Positions 45,585 to 57,720 are shown, counted from the stretch's first letter. The stretch is 64,000 bases of DNA from Hydrangea macrophylla (GCA_033977485.1 CM066994.1:30863637-30927636); one strand, 5' to 3'. Numbers and translations: made by a program. The notes: generated from the sequence alone by a model not told the origin.

Positions 45585-48500
45585 TTAAATTATGAGCATT
45601 TCAGCCCCCCCTGGAGGTAGTTTTGTTCTCAGCTCCTCAGCACACTTCTTAGCTGCTTCTATCATCTCATCGGATACCTCTTCGTAGTCCCGTCTACGAG
45701 TATCAATAGTTATCTTCTCCAGTGATACAACATTTTCAAGCATATACTGGGCAAACTCAACATCAGTTGTACGGCCAGCAAAACCAGCCAACCGTATCAA
45801 TCTAAGGCTTTTAAGCGCATGTTTTTTAATCTTCGCTAAGAACAATCTTTGCATAGAGGGAAATTCCCATGAAAACTGCCCGTAGTAAAGAACAAAAATA
45901 AATAAATAAATAAATAAAAAGGTATCTTAAAATTGATTGTTAGTAGAGACAAGATAACAGAGTAAAAACTGGTACACTGGCAACAAATATTATGCAATCA
46001 AAATTTAAACTGAACAGGAATTAACTTTCTTTTTTCTTTTACATGTCTACGCGAACTTAAATATCTTACAAGCAAGGGGGCATCAGGAGTCCAAGATGTC
46101 CTAACTCCCCACAAAACACAATAAAAAGATAACGAAAACAAGAAAAGAAAGGCAGTTCCTTGCAACAAGAAGCCGATTTGTTGTCTGACATTCAAAAAAC
46201 CAAACGTGTATTCTTAATATATATGAACCATTACGGATGCAACTTCCAAGCAACATAAAGTAGCTTAGACAATATTCAATGCAAGTCTTGAAAGAGAACC
46301 AAACAGCTCAAAGGACAGACAGTGTAGATAACAATACAAGACTCCACGATCTAATCAAGCTCTACTAGCCTACTAGGACAGTCGACACACCACTCGTAAC
46401 TTGTCATCTCCTTTAGAGTTTTTGTACAAATTGAAGCCTTGACACAAAAATACAACAAAAAGAAGCAACCCTTAAAAGATGGACAACATGGGCTTGTTTG
46501 GCTACGAAGATGCACTCAGCATGCAAGACTCCACGATTTATGCTTGATTTGCACCAATCAAAGATCGATTTGAATATTGCTAGATCACTCATCTTTCCCT
46601 TAAGGAGATCTAGGCTTGTTGTTTAGATCGCCCTGTATGAAGCAATTCTTTGAAATGAATCAACTACCAAAGTTAGCTTTAAATTCCTAATTTCAATAGT
46701 CTTAAGTTTCTCACCAAGTTTCTAAAACATACAACCATTCCAAATCTATTATCATTCAATCTAAAACTAATTCTCGACAGTGTAAACTTCTCAAAGCAAT
46801 CCCAGAGTTCGACACCCGGACGCTTTACTACTTCCAGAGTAGTAAATAATTTGGAACATGATTGGAAACGATCCGTGCTCCCAAGAAATCATGTGATGGA
46901 GTGATGTATTCTGATATATCATTTGTCTAATAGCTTAAAATGAATTTCTTGTACTGTGTATGTGTGCAGTATTGGGCTACAAATGCAGACATTTTTAGCC
47001 ATATATCTCTTGGTTCTAATATATAATATACATTCTATGGTAGTAAAATCCCAGAGTATAGAAACTCTGTTCCTTTTTTTTTTCCTTTTTTCTTTTTTGT
47101 AATCTCTAATATAAATATTTAGAGTGCTTTGGCTAATACTCCTCCAATATATAAAATATACTCTTGTTGGAAAGTTTAGTGTACGTAGACATGTAAATGT
47201 AATGTGTGTGTATATATATATATATATCAAATTCAAAGCCTTTGCAAACAATTATTTTTCTAATATAGAAGGCGCCTTGCATCAAATCATCGCATCGGAA
47301 CAGATACAATCATACAATATCTTTTCGAACTAGAAAAGGTACAAAAGATGGGTACTCAATCCATATATTCAAACCAGTAAACATCTTAGCACCCGTTGCC
47401 AAACAGTAGCAATGGCATCGGAATGCCTCTTAATACGATGTGCACGCTGAACTCGTGCAGATTGCATTTACAATTTGGCAGCTTCCATGATATGACCAGA
47501 TTCTATTCATAGGGGACCATGGTCTCTATATAATGAGAGAGAGTTTCTTGAAAAGAGTTAAGGACCTTGAGAGAAAACTCAAGTAAGAAAAAGTGTGGAG
47601 CTTCGGGTGGCGGTAAAGATTGACTAAGGCTATGGTTAAGAATCCTTGGTTTGAGTGTAATCGGTGAATCCTTAGGGGAGAAGGAGAGAGTAACCAGTGC
47701 ATCCTCGTTGGATGGAGGAGCTCTTGACAATGAGCATGATTGTGCATGCGGGAAGCGGGGAATGGAAGCCTTCATTCTAAAGATGAGTTGGAATATAAAT
47801 GTCCGTCATGGAGAGTGAGAGAGCGGCGCGTAATCATGACTATCAATAATAGAAACGTCGGTGTGGATGTAGGCATGATTGGCCGAACCACGTAGAAATC
47901 TATGTACTTCTCTTGTGTGGTGTCAATTATTGTTGTGTGTGAGATCTATGTTGCTCTTGCTATCACATGTGTGAGTTATCTTTATTTGTGCATGCGATCT
48001 TGCTTGGGGGTTGGCCCGCCCGCACAACACCACTTTTCCCTCCTACCAGATAATCAACCATCAAAATCTTGCAAAATGCAGCATATGACAGAAAGAAAGC
48101 CACCTTAAGAGGTGCCTTAGTGTTCCACATGGTTTTCCATGGTAAATGAAAATGGGTAAGAATCTCTCCTAAGAAAAGAACAGAACGACATCCAAACCAC
48201 CCTGGAGTAGAGGCCACAATCTTAATAGTCTTCGAATTGAGTACATAAAGCATGCCCAAAACAAATCCAACAGATTCTATAGTTCAAAAATTAAGATCCC
48301 AACTCCAAGAAAAGTTGCAAAACTAGACCATTAAAGTAACAACATACTCAATTGGACCTGCCGTGGTCCTAAACAAATCCACCAAGTGGTACCATCCCCC
48401 GAAACCTAAAGAAGAAAGAGGACACAGAGGGAAGACAGAAGACTAGAAGCAGGGTGCTCATTTGAGTAGGAAGAAATCTCATCTAGTTCCTTTTAACAAG

Positions 48501-48908
48501 TTTGATACGTTACAGTGAACTTACGGCCAGATTCACCCAACATTTTGGAGAAAAGAAAAAGACAAATCATTTTTATAATCAACTCCTGATTAGGGCATGC
48601 ATATCATCCACATAGTATGGTAGATTGATAATTCAATTCAACCACACATGCCCACATTTCTCCAATAACAAGAGATGAAGTAAGCATATCTACCTGCAGT
48701 GAAAAACTATACAATGAAGGAGATGCCTTTATCAGGGGAATGTAACGAAGAGCGCTCACGTCATCAGACACAAACACTTCCAGTTCCAACTGCTTGAGAT
48801 TCCTTAATGTAGGAAAATTGGGGAAGCGAAAAAACACCTGAACAATCAAATTGTGAATAAGGTTATCAAATCCTAAAAAAACTTATTTTCAGAGAGAGAG
48901 AGACGTAC

Positions 48909-48954
<46 letters not shown>

Positions 48955-51900
48955 GGGGGGGGGGGGGGGGAGGGGGAGAGCAACTGACCGGATAATAACT
49001 CGAACGCAAAACCAAAACAAGTTTCTCCAGTTGAGAGACAAAGCTAAGAAGCTGATGGCATTCACAAATTTCACCCGCAAAAGAACCCTCCGTCAGACGG
49101 GGAACACTCATAAAAAGATGGCTTAACTCTGGACCATGATACTTAAACGACACAAGATTCACTGCAGAGATCTCAAGAAGCTTCATATAGTGACAGTTAA
49201 CTATCTCCAAGTTGTTCAATTTGAGTGAGGGACCAGAAATTTTTAAAGTCACAAGAGCCGGTGAGTCCTCCACGCATATTTCTTCAAGATTTGGACAGTT
49301 GGATAAAAAGCATTCAAGAACTTCTCCAGTCACTTCTACACAAATCAGACGAAGCTCTATTAGGGTTGTGGGTCTGGAGGAAACAAGAGAAAGAGAAGGA
49401 AAAGGAAAACGCCCCTTCTTCGGATCATAATAATTCATTCGCCTCAAATGTAGCTCAAGCCTCCGAACTTTCTTTTGTATTGCAAAGTTAATCCAATTAT
49501 CAATCTGAGATTTGAAACTTAGATCCATATCAAACCAAACTCTGAATTCGCTTATGCATGTACCCTTGTGCAAACATAAGACTTGGTTTATCCAGTTTAC
49601 ATACTTAGTCCTTCGTTCCACTAACTCCGGTGATTCCGCCTGCATAAACACCTCCTTTGGTGGAGCATCAAAGTTCAGACTACCAGTCATATACTTCCAC
49701 AGATCAATCCATCTACTTGAAAGGATACTTGTTCTTGCCGCCTCTTTGATCGTCAGGAAAGATAAAATGGAGATAACCAGTTCATCTGGCAATCCACTAA
49801 TTCGATCCTTCAAATTAAAATTCCTCCTCTTCATGCACTTTTGATAATTGAACATACAAGTACCCTAAAAAAAAAAAAGAGGGAGAGGGAGAGATTAGAA
49901 AGAGCAAAAATATAAAATAAACATCTAAATTCTAGTACAGTCTGTAATATACCAGAGCAACGGCCAAGAAATCACAGCCGTTGATCGGAATTAAAGACAT
50001 CCGTTGATTCATTTAGCCGTTGGTAACTGAAGAGTAGTCATAGCAACGTCGTTTAGAGAAGAAATGGGCAAGAAACGACATCGTTTTACTTAAAGAGTGT
50101 TAGTGAAATTTGTTGTAACAGAATGTACACCTAATTCAATTTTCATTTGTTGAGAGTGGAGCTGAGTTGATGAGAGACGTAACTGTGTATATAGCTCTGT
50201 TTCTCTGTAACAAAGGCAACAATTGTGATGAATAACAGTTCACTTTCTCTCTCTAGCTCTCAATTCTAAGTCTCTCTCTCTGGCTGAAAGAGATGGGTCC
50301 TATGTTAATGGATTTTACTCAACTAAGTTTGACATTCACAAATAAAGGGGATCCAATCTGTTTAAGGGGAATTGATAACAGTTGCCTAACTGAGATCAGG
50401 ATGATGAGTGGGGAAGCCTTACAGAGGTACTATGATGAACATGAGCAAGCTATGGTATTTCAGTTGTATTCAGTGGAAGACACTCAACAAGGCACTGCAG
50501 TTCCTGAAGTAATTGAACAATTGTTGATTGAATATGAAGAAGTGTTTTCAGAGCCCAAAGGAATGCCTCCAGTCAGAAGTCATGATCATCAGATAACCAT
50601 TAAGGAAGGTAGTAATCCAGTCAACTTAAGGCCCTATAGATACCCTTATTTGCAGAAGGATGAAATTGAGAAGCAAGTCAGAGACATGCTGCACTCTGGA
50701 GTAATCAGAATTAGCAAGAGCCCTTTTGCCTCCCCAGTATTATTGGTTAAGAAGAAGGATAATTCATGGCAGATGTGTGTGGACTATAGGCAACTCAATT
50801 CTATAGCCATCAAGAATAAGCTATGTAGCACGGATACGGACACGCGACACGCGACACGATACGACACGGAGACGGCGAAACGGCAAATCCCAAAAAAATA
50901 GGATACGGAGACGGCTGGGATACTTCGAATAAAAAAATATATATATATATATTTAAATATAATGTAATTTCAAGTATAAAAAAAAATAAAAAAAGGAGGA
51001 TTAACATTATATTATATATCCATAGAAACTAGACAAATAGCAAGTAGCAACTTAACAAGATTGTTTATGTGTTTTAGCATTACAAACCCACAAGAAAGAG
51101 GAAAATTCGTGAACATCTAAAAGAAAAAGGAAAAAAATTCGTGAACATCTAAAGAAAAAGGAAAAAAAATCGTGAACATCTAAAAGAAAAAAAAAAATCG
51201 TGAACATCAATTTGGAGACTAATAGTAATAGATCAAGAAGAAGAAAGAAAGAAAAAAGAAAAAGAAAATCGTGAACAGCAAAAAGAAAAAGGAAAGAAAA
51301 AAAAAGAAAAAGAAGAATGGAACTGACCTCGGTCGTAGACCTCGCCGGAGCCCTCGCCGGAGCCCTCGCCTTTGCCGGAGTCCTCGCCGGAGCCACTCAG
51401 TAGCTTCAGTCTCTGTCGCCTCTCAAGTCGCAGCAGCTTCGTGGGATTTTGGCTTGGTTTAAGAGGCTAGGTTTAGTAATACTCCCTCCGTCCCATAATA
51501 AGTGTCCACTTCCTTTTTGCACAACATTTAAGAAAGTTGTATTATATTAATTTATTTGGTTCATTAAAGAGTCACTTTCCAATTTTACCCTTAGATGTGA
51601 TGGGTGTTTGACTTTTTGCTTGTTTTGGGACCACAAATAAATGCTTCTTTGTCTTTATTATAAGGGTAGTTTTGGAAAGTAAGTAAAAGCTATATGCCAA
51701 TTTAGGAAAGTGGACACTTATTGTGGGACATCCAAAAAAGGAAATGTGGACACTTATTATGGGACAGAGGGAGTACATAAGACCTTATATATTATTATAC
51801 TTCCCTATATTTCATTTGGACCCCCCCAAGAAATATATATCCTAAAACTACCACCGGATCTCAAGAAAAATAAATAATAATAACAAAAACTATCTCGCCG

Positions 51901-54900
51901 TGTCTCGAAAGTGTCCTGCCGTGTCTTGGAGTGTCCGCGGAGTGTCCGAAATTAATTTTTAATTTAATTTAATTCGGACACTTATACTGGCGTGTCCCGT
52001 ACGTGTCTGTCGCGTGTCCGTGTCCGCTGAGTGTCAGAAACGCAAACGGCACCCAAAATGGAGTGTCCATGCTTCATAGAGAATAAGTTTCCAATTCCAA
52101 TTATAGATCAGTTGCTGGATGAATTGGGTGATGCAAGAATATTCTCAAAGTTGGATTTGAGGGCTGGATATCATCAAGTAAGGATGAAGCAAGAAGATGT
52201 ATTCAAAACACCCTTTAGAACCCACGAGGGACATTATGAATTTAAGGTAATGCCCTTTAGTTTAACTAATGAACCAGCCACTTTTCAAGCTCTAATGAAT
52301 TCAATTTTCAGGCCTTATCTTAGAAGATTCATAAAGGTATTTTTTGATCACATACTAGAATATAGTCATACACTGGAGGAACATGTTGTGCACTTTAGAG
52401 AAACATTGTCAATACTAAGAAAGAATCAGTTGTATGCCAAGAAGAGTAAGTGTACATTTGCTCAAGATCAAGTGGAATATCTGGGGCATGTGGTGACTGG
52501 GAATGGTGTAGCAATGGATAAGGAAAAAGTGGCTTGCATGATGTCCTTGCCTATTCCAAAATCAATCAAAGCTTTGAGAGGATTTTTGGGATTGACGGGG
52601 TACTATAGAAAATTTGTTAAGGGGTATGGAGTGATTGCTAAAGCCTAAACCCTTAACTGAGTTGCTTAAAAAGGGTCATTACAAGTGGACTCCTGAGGCT
52701 GAATGTGCATTTGAAGCATTGAAACAAGCAATGTCAACAGCTCCAGTATTGACCTTGCCTGGTTTCTCTATTCCATTTATTTTGGAAACAGATGCTTGTT
52801 ACAATGGTGTGGGGGCTGTTCTGATGCAGAGGGAAAGACCAGTGGCATTTTTTAGTAAGGGATTAGCTCCTAGACATTTGGGTTTATCTACCTATGAGAA
52901 GGAGTTTCTGGCAGTAATACAGGCAGTTAAAAAGTGGAAACCTTACTTGGAAGGACAACATTTCATCATAAGAACAGATCACCAAAGTTTAAAATTCCTT
53001 GTGGAGCAGAAGGTGTCCTCTATGCTTCAACATAAATGGATATCGAAATTTATGGGTCTGGACTTTGAAATTGTATATAAGCAAGGAGTAGAAAATAAAG
53101 CTGCAGATGCACTATCTAGAACTTATGAGGAGCAAGAACAATTGTTTTCCATTTCTGTAATAGTTCCTCTGTGGAAACAAGAAATTCTTCAGAGCTATGA
53201 AACAGATGATTGGGCTAAGGAATTCCTAGTACAACTAATGATTAGACCACAATCAGCAACCCCCTATACAGTTTCTGAAAGGATTTTAAAACATGGGGAA
53301 CAGTATTATGTGGGAAGTGGGGGAACTTTGAGGCTGCATATCATTCAAGTAGCTCATAATTGAGGTATTGGAGGGCACTCTGGGATAATTGGGGACCTAT
53401 AAGAGACTGTCCCTTTACTTTTATTGGCCAGAGTTTAAGCAAGAAATCCAAAAGTGGGTTAGTGAATGTGATGTGTGCCAGTGAATGAAACATGAATTAG
53501 TCCCTTATCCTGGGTTGTTACAGCCCCTACCAGTCCCTGCACAACCATGGTCTGACATATCTATGGATTTCATAGAAGGGTTGCCTAAATCTGAGGGTCA
53601 CAATGTGATTTTGGTAGTGGTGGATAGATTAACTAAGTATGGTCATTTCTTAAGCTTAGGTCATCCATTCACAGCTGAAAATGTGGCTGCATTGTTTTTT
53701 GAGCATATTCACAGATGGCATGGGTTACCAACTTACCAGCGACAATAATCTCAGACAGAGATAAAGTATTTCGAGTAATTTTTGGCAGAGCTTGCTTAAA
53801 AAGGTGGGTACTTGATTGCTACATTCTACAGCTTGTCATCCACAAATCGATGGCCAAACTGAGAGGCTAAACCAGTGTGTGGAGACTTACTTGAGGAGAA
53901 TGATAAGTGATAGGCCCATAAGATGGAAGAGGTGGTTGCCTATGGCAGAGTGGTGGTATAATTCCCACTACCATTCAGGAATGAAATTTACCCTTTTCAG
54001 GCCTTATATGGATATGCTCCCCCACAGTTCAATATTCATCAAATGTTGAAGTCACCCATTCAAGATGTGGATTCCTTCATCAAAGATAGGAATTTGATGC
54101 TGCAATTGCTACAAGACAACTGGACTCAGGCACAACAGAGGATGAATATGTATGCTGATCAAAACAGAACTGAGAGGGAATTTGAAGAAGGGGATTGGGT
54201 CTATTTGAGGTTACAACCTTATAGACAAGCAACAGTAGCTTTGCGCAGAAATTTGAAATTGGCTCCCAAGTTCTTTGGATCATTTAAGGTGAAGAAAAGA
54301 ATTGGTAAAGTGGCTTATCAATTGGACTACCTCCTCTGTCTCGGATTCACCCTGTTTTTCATGTCTCATTGCTCAAAAAGATAATTGGAGATAAAATTCA
54401 GCAGCTTCCACAATTGGGCTCAGAAGGGCAGTTTTTGGTCGAACCTGTTGCAGTACTTGATCGCAGGATTGTTAAGCATAATAATCAAGCCAAGGTCCAA
54501 GTTTTGATTAAATGGAGTTCAGCTTTGCCATCCGAAGCCACTTGGGAGGATTGGGATACGATTCATGCTAGATTTCATCAGTTCATGTTAAGTTGATTCC
54601 TTGAGGACAAGGAAGTTTTTTGGGGTAGGTATTGTAATATACCAGAGCAACGGTCAAGAAATCACAGCCGTTGATCGGAATTAAAGACATCCGTTGATTC
54701 ATTTAGCAGTTGGTAACAGAAGAGTAGTCGTAGCGACGTTGTTTAGAGAAGAAATGGGCAAGAAACGGCATCATTTTACTTAAAGAGTGTGAGTGAAATT
54801 TGTTGTAACAGAATGTACACGTGTTCAATTTTCATTTGTTGAGAGTGGAGGTGAGTTGATGAGAGATGTAACTGTGTATATAGCTCTGTTTCTCTGTAAC

Positions 54901-54957
54901 AAAGGCAACGATTGTGATGAATAACAGTTCACTTTCTCTCTCTAGCTCTCAATTCTT

Positions 54958-54993
<36 letters not shown>

Positions 54994-55355
54994 GTTCTTC
55001 CATAATCTCTCTCTATAGTTCTCTGCAACTCGTCTTCTTCTTCTCTGAATTTCATATTAATTCTTTTCATTTCAGTAAATAGGAGTCAAATCCTTACACA
55101 GTCGTGACTATTTGAAGAGAAATACAAAGAATGCCAATACGTAATTTAAATAATAGCTCGGGAAAATATCAGAGAAGAAAATAACTGACAAGATTTAATT
55201 AACTGTTATCAAACACAAAACAGATATTGAAGAATTTTTTTTTTTAAAAAAAAAATAATAACAACAATTTGGATTTATAAAAATAGATGAAAATTTTCAT
55301 TGATGATTTGGAAAAAAAAAACCACCTTTCCTAACGCAAATTTGGTTTCCGCCAT
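45585..55355 (-). CDS. F-box/LRR/FBD-domain protein, four coding exons
   Basis: Predicted coding exons: 55355-55326, 49864-48989, 48837-48694, 45875-45585. All junctions have GT/AG borders in phase 0, giving about 446 residues, normal for the family. The F-box lies at about residues 30-68 ([28 protein letters not shown]). LRR-type segments follow ([29 protein letters not shown]). The FBD-like end includes [20 protein letters not shown] and [12 protein letters not shown]. Family knowledge: such proteins pick substrates for SCF ubiquitin ligases through Skp1. The 10-codon first exon is less certain; a start at 49855 within exon 2 is the alternative. Intron 1 contains a 5.16-kb retrotransposon, intron 2 an AG and 27-G tract, intron 3 is 2.8 kb. 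Confidence 0.8.
45876..48693 (-). other. Intron 3 of the F-box gene
   Basis: Donor CTGCAG/GTAGAT at 48694/48693 and acceptor TACGGGCAG at 45876. No conserved ORF inside. A 50-bp block near 48067-48122 is shared, inverted, with 17385-17432. T-rich stretch near 47070-47100. TA run at 47210-47227. Confidence 0.65.
48911..48970. repeat. (AG)n plus 27-G run in intron 2 of the F-box gene
   Basis: About 16 AG units followed by an uninterrupted run of 27 G (48944-48970). On the gene strand this is C27 then (TC)n, just after the donor. Read through, it would encode poly-Pro and Ser-Leu repeats, which is not real protein. Confidence 0.9.
49943..50281 (+). repeat. 5' LTR, truncated
   Basis: It aligns closely with the first 340 bp of 54633-55098 and stops at a CTCTCTCTCT run, after which protease-region coding starts. 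Recombination or slippage at the CT run may have caused the internal deletion. Confidence 0.85.
50821..52079. mobile_element. hAT-like element, GTGTCC-rich, copy 3 (1.26 kb)
   Basis: Starts CTATGTAGCACGG and ends CATGCTTCATAG, flanked by a perfect 8-bp duplication AGAATAAG (50813-50820 and 52080-52087). Both ends are packed with GACACG-type units. The inside includes GAA-rich and CCGGAG(T/C)CCTCG repeats and a Stowaway MITE. No transposase. Confidence 0.85.
51482..51773. mobile_element. Stowaway-type MITE (292 bp), nested
   Basis: Ends CTCCCTCCGTCCC and GGGACAGAGGGAG, flanked by TA on both sides, the signature of Tc1/mariner Stowaway elements. Subterminal AAGTGTCCAC(T/A)T is repeated in inverted form. 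It lies inside the hAT-like element. Confidence 0.9.
52635..53361 (+). pseudogene. RNase H of the chromovirus
   Basis: [21 protein letters not shown] leads into the RNase H domain: [15 protein letters not shown] (first Asp), [11 protein letters not shown] (Glu), [10 protein letters not shown] (Asp) and NKAADALSR (Asp). All four acidic positions are present. It is out of frame with RT. A stop (TGA) at 53361-53363 ends the open stretch. Confidence 0.85.
53364..54384 (+). pseudogene. Integrase of the chromovirus (several frameshifts and stops)
   Basis: GGHSG (about 53373), then CDVC followed by a stop at 53481-53483, mark the zinc-binding part. [16 protein letters not shown] carries the first catalytic Asp. 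The frame breaks near 53745, then ISDRDKVF is readable. [19 protein letters not shown] holds the Glu. A further break near 54040 precedes [17 protein letters not shown] and the C-terminal domain. Confidence 0.85.
54385..54596 (+). CDS. Chromodomain at the C-terminus of the gypsy integrase
   Basis: [37 protein letters not shown] and [10 protein letters not shown] have the chromodomain layout (aromatic cage W residues, ATWED). It defines the element as a chromovirus. Family knowledge: it steers integration towards marked chromatin. Stop at 54594-54596, then a purine tract near 54616-54626 before the LTR. Confidence 0.85.
54633..55098 (+). repeat. 3' LTR of the chromovirus
   Basis: 466 bp, starting TGTAATATACC and ending CCTTACA. 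It has a TATATAGC box near 54878 and a CT tract at 54960-54992. Confidence 0.9.
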
Positions 55356-55476
55356 CTAATGTTTGTAGTTCAGCTGAATCCAACAATCTGCACAAGTAGA
55401 AGAAGCATAACAAGGAAATCAAAAAGTTACACACATCACTTTGGATTTGGACCACAATCCAAATATACAAACAAAC

Positions 55477-55507
<31 letters not shown>

Positions 55508-55746
55508 ATATATGTATATGTAAAGTTCAAAGCCTAGTATGACAAACCCTAGTTATACACAGTTTAGGGGTTTTAGATTTAACAATTGAAATTCAAAAAC
55601 ACTACACTATACAACCAAAAGAAAAGACCGAATCAATGAGAGAGGGGTGTGTTTAAGATTTACCAATTGAAATTCCAAATAATGTCCAAAAGCGACTTAG
55701 CGGTCGTGTTCAGTTCCTTCTTCTCTCTCCTTCGTCCCTGCTTATC

Positions 55747-55789
<43 letters not shown>

Positions 55790-55800
55790 TCTCCAGGGCG
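55326..55800 (-). promoter_or_regulatory. Upstream exon and likely promoter region of the F-box gene
   Basis: Minus strand: a TATA-like TTAATATAATA near 55810-55820, a GA-rich leader (55749-55784), a possible 5' UTR intron with donor CAATTG/GTAAAT (about 55663) and acceptor TACTTGTGCAG (55388), then the exon with ATG at 55355. The signals are sequence-based only. Confidence 0.4.
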
Positions 55801-56055
55801 TACAGTATTATATTAAGGGAAAATAGAGCCCTAATGAGACTTTTGGTCCCTATTGAGAAGAATCCACGTGGTACGAAGGATCTGGGCCCATCCTTACGAA
55901 TTCTTTCTGGGTTGGGCCCAAGATCTATGGGCCTAATACTCTTATAGGTGATGCAACCCAACCTAGTAAAGCCCATATTAGACAGGTGTTGCCAGGAGGG
56001 AGAAAGATACCAGTCTGGTCATATCAAAATCAGTCAGCTAAACCATTACCAAAAA

Positions 56056-56237
56056 GAGTAATGGTATGCTTCCCAAATTTTTATCTTAAAAGTGCTTTTT
56101 AAATAATGTAGCAGTGGAACTAGGTTTAATACAGTGGGACCAGTTGAATTTTGATTGGAAGTTATTTGTCTGATCCCACTGCCACATCATCTGAGAAATA
56201 TTTTTGAGATAGAAATTTGGAAAGTATAGCATTACTC
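56056..56237. mobile_element. Mutator-type MITE with GAGTAATGGTATGC ends
   Basis: GAGTAATGGTATGCTTCCC and its near-complement ending CATTACTC are flanked by a perfect 9-bp duplication TACCAAAAA. The arms pair (CCACTG and CAGTGG words). 182 bp. Confidence 0.85.
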
Positions 56238-56734
56238 TACCAAAAAACATTTCACCATATTTCAAACGAAGTACATTGAAAACAAGGAAAAAAAAAGAAA
56301 GAAAAAGGGATAACTACGCTGACTTCTCATGAGTTTATGTCTAATTATACGGATCTCCCCTGTGGTTTTCATAATTACACTGATTTCTCTTCTTCGTATG
56401 AGAAAACTAAAATTGTTAAAATTTTATGTGAAAGTACATATTTACCCTCAATTGGTACATTACATTCACCTCCCCTCAGCTATGGTCTAATCACACAAAC
56501 CTTCTTTAAGGTTTATAGTTGTGTAACACTCACCTCCCCTCCTTTAGCCAACAATCATTGTTGACCAAAAAACTGAAAATTTTTAAGTTACTTTTTCTCA
56601 AAATACCGATGTTCATGCTTATTATATCTACGATTAAAGATTTTGAATGCCATATATATATACACATATATATATATATATCTTATATTGGGCAAAGGTG
56701 TAGGACCCAAAAAGAAGTGATCCAAGGGTCAAGA
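56238..56734. other. Gene-free spacer
   Basis: It contains GAACTC/GTACAT-type low-copy text with TACTCA...CCTCCCCT words and a TATATA run at 56655-56685. No gene signal. Confidence 0.5.
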
Positions 56735-57720
56735 GTTACTCATTTGCTCAACTTTGGATCTTGGCCTTCATTAGTCCCATATCTACTATCTACCCTTGGA
56801 TCTATTCATCCTACGGTCCAAAAAAACACTCACTTACACAATTCACCCACCGTTACATCTCTCTCATCCCTCACTGGCGCAAATCCCTCCCTCTCTGCCT
56901 CACGTCTCACGTCTCTCTCTTTCATCACGCAAATATCTCTCTCTCTCTCTCATCAACTGAACGTAATCTCTCTCTCTCACACTCTCTCTCTCTCTCTCAC
57001 ACACACACATACACACACACATCAAGCCTTAATCTTCTTCTTATTCTATCTATCTCGCGCTCAAAGGAATCATCCCAACCTTCAAAAGTCTGATCGAAGA
57101 CCTCTCAAATGAATCGAATGTTAGAATTTTTTTGATTACTTTGGTTTCTTTTATAGCCTTTGATTTGATTTGAATCTATGTTTGAAGTGTTTGATTTAAT
57201 TATAGAGGCAAGGAAGCCCAAAGAGAAAGCATGCCCAAAACAGAAGAGAAAAGAAGAATAGGTTTTTGCAATTTTTATTTTTTATTTATAGCGTAAAGGT
57301 TTTCTTCTTTTGTCTCTTTTTTTTTTTTTTGATTCATTGATTTTGAACTCATGGTTTTGCCAAAAAAAAATTTGCAGCCTCAGCTAATCACTTGAGAAAG
57401 TTTCCAGGTTAGTGATAAAAACTTGAATCAAATATTTGTGTGTGGGTTTTATTTCTTAAATTTCTCTTTTAGTGTTTCTGTTTGATCTGTATATAGCATA
57501 GGTCTTTATAGGTCAACTTCCTATGATCTAATAATAGGGCTTTAGAGTTTGGTTATGCTTTATGTGTAAGTCATCAAACTTCCAGTTCGTGATTTTGGAA
57601 TGAGTAATGTTGTGGTGGGGAATCACTGAATTTTCATTGAAATGTGATTTGGGGGGTACAACTCTTAAATCATTAGGAATACCCTTACTTCACAATAGCG
57701 ACAGTGGTTGAACATGTGTT

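Larger units (their letters stand above)
50293..52640 (+). pseudogene. Reverse transcriptase of the chromovirus, split by a hAT-like element
   Basis: 50293-50820 gives the protease-RT linker ([10 protein letters not shown]) and the RT start ([43 protein letters not shown]). After the inserted element (50821-52079) the frame resumes at 52088 with [28 protein letters not shown] and [10 protein letters not shown]. The catalytic F-x-D-D motif reads FFDHIL, so the second catalytic aspartate is replaced by histidine. A frameshift near 52640 leads into RNase H. The enzyme cannot be active as it stands. Confidence 0.85.
49943..55098 (+). mobile_element. Ty3/gypsy chromovirus, defective, in F-box intron 1
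   Basis: Both outer ends carry TGTAATATACC...TTACA-type LTR termini, flanked by CAGTC on both sides (49938-49942 and 55099-55103), a perfect 5-bp duplication. The 5' LTR is cut short at a CT run near 50281 and joined directly to the end of protease, so primer site, gag and most of protease are deleted. Order: protease end, RT (split), RNase H, integrase, chromodomain, 3' LTR. It lies antisense to the host gene. Confidence 0.9.
49865..55325 (-). other. Intron 1 of the F-box gene, hosting a retrotransposon
   Basis: Donor GGAAAG/GTGGTT at 55326/55325 and acceptor after a long T tract (TTTTTTTTTTTTTTAG) at 49865. Without the inserted element and its duplication it would be about 300 bp. The join gives GKGTC in frame. 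Confidence 0.55.

Noticed and set aside
47963..48259. 98-codon ORF in the F-box intron
   Set aside because: No domain, and part of it is a dispersed block also found at 17.4 kb.
48866..48988. Poly-Pro and Ser-Leu tail on the F-box ORF
   Set aside because: It is read-through of intron 2 (C27 and TC repeats). A donor GTCAGT at 48988 and the conserved LRR text after 48837 show the true join.
56519..57112. 197-codon Ser/Leu-rich ORF
   Set aside because: Low complexity from CT and CA microsatellites in the inverted repeat arm; crosses the arm border.
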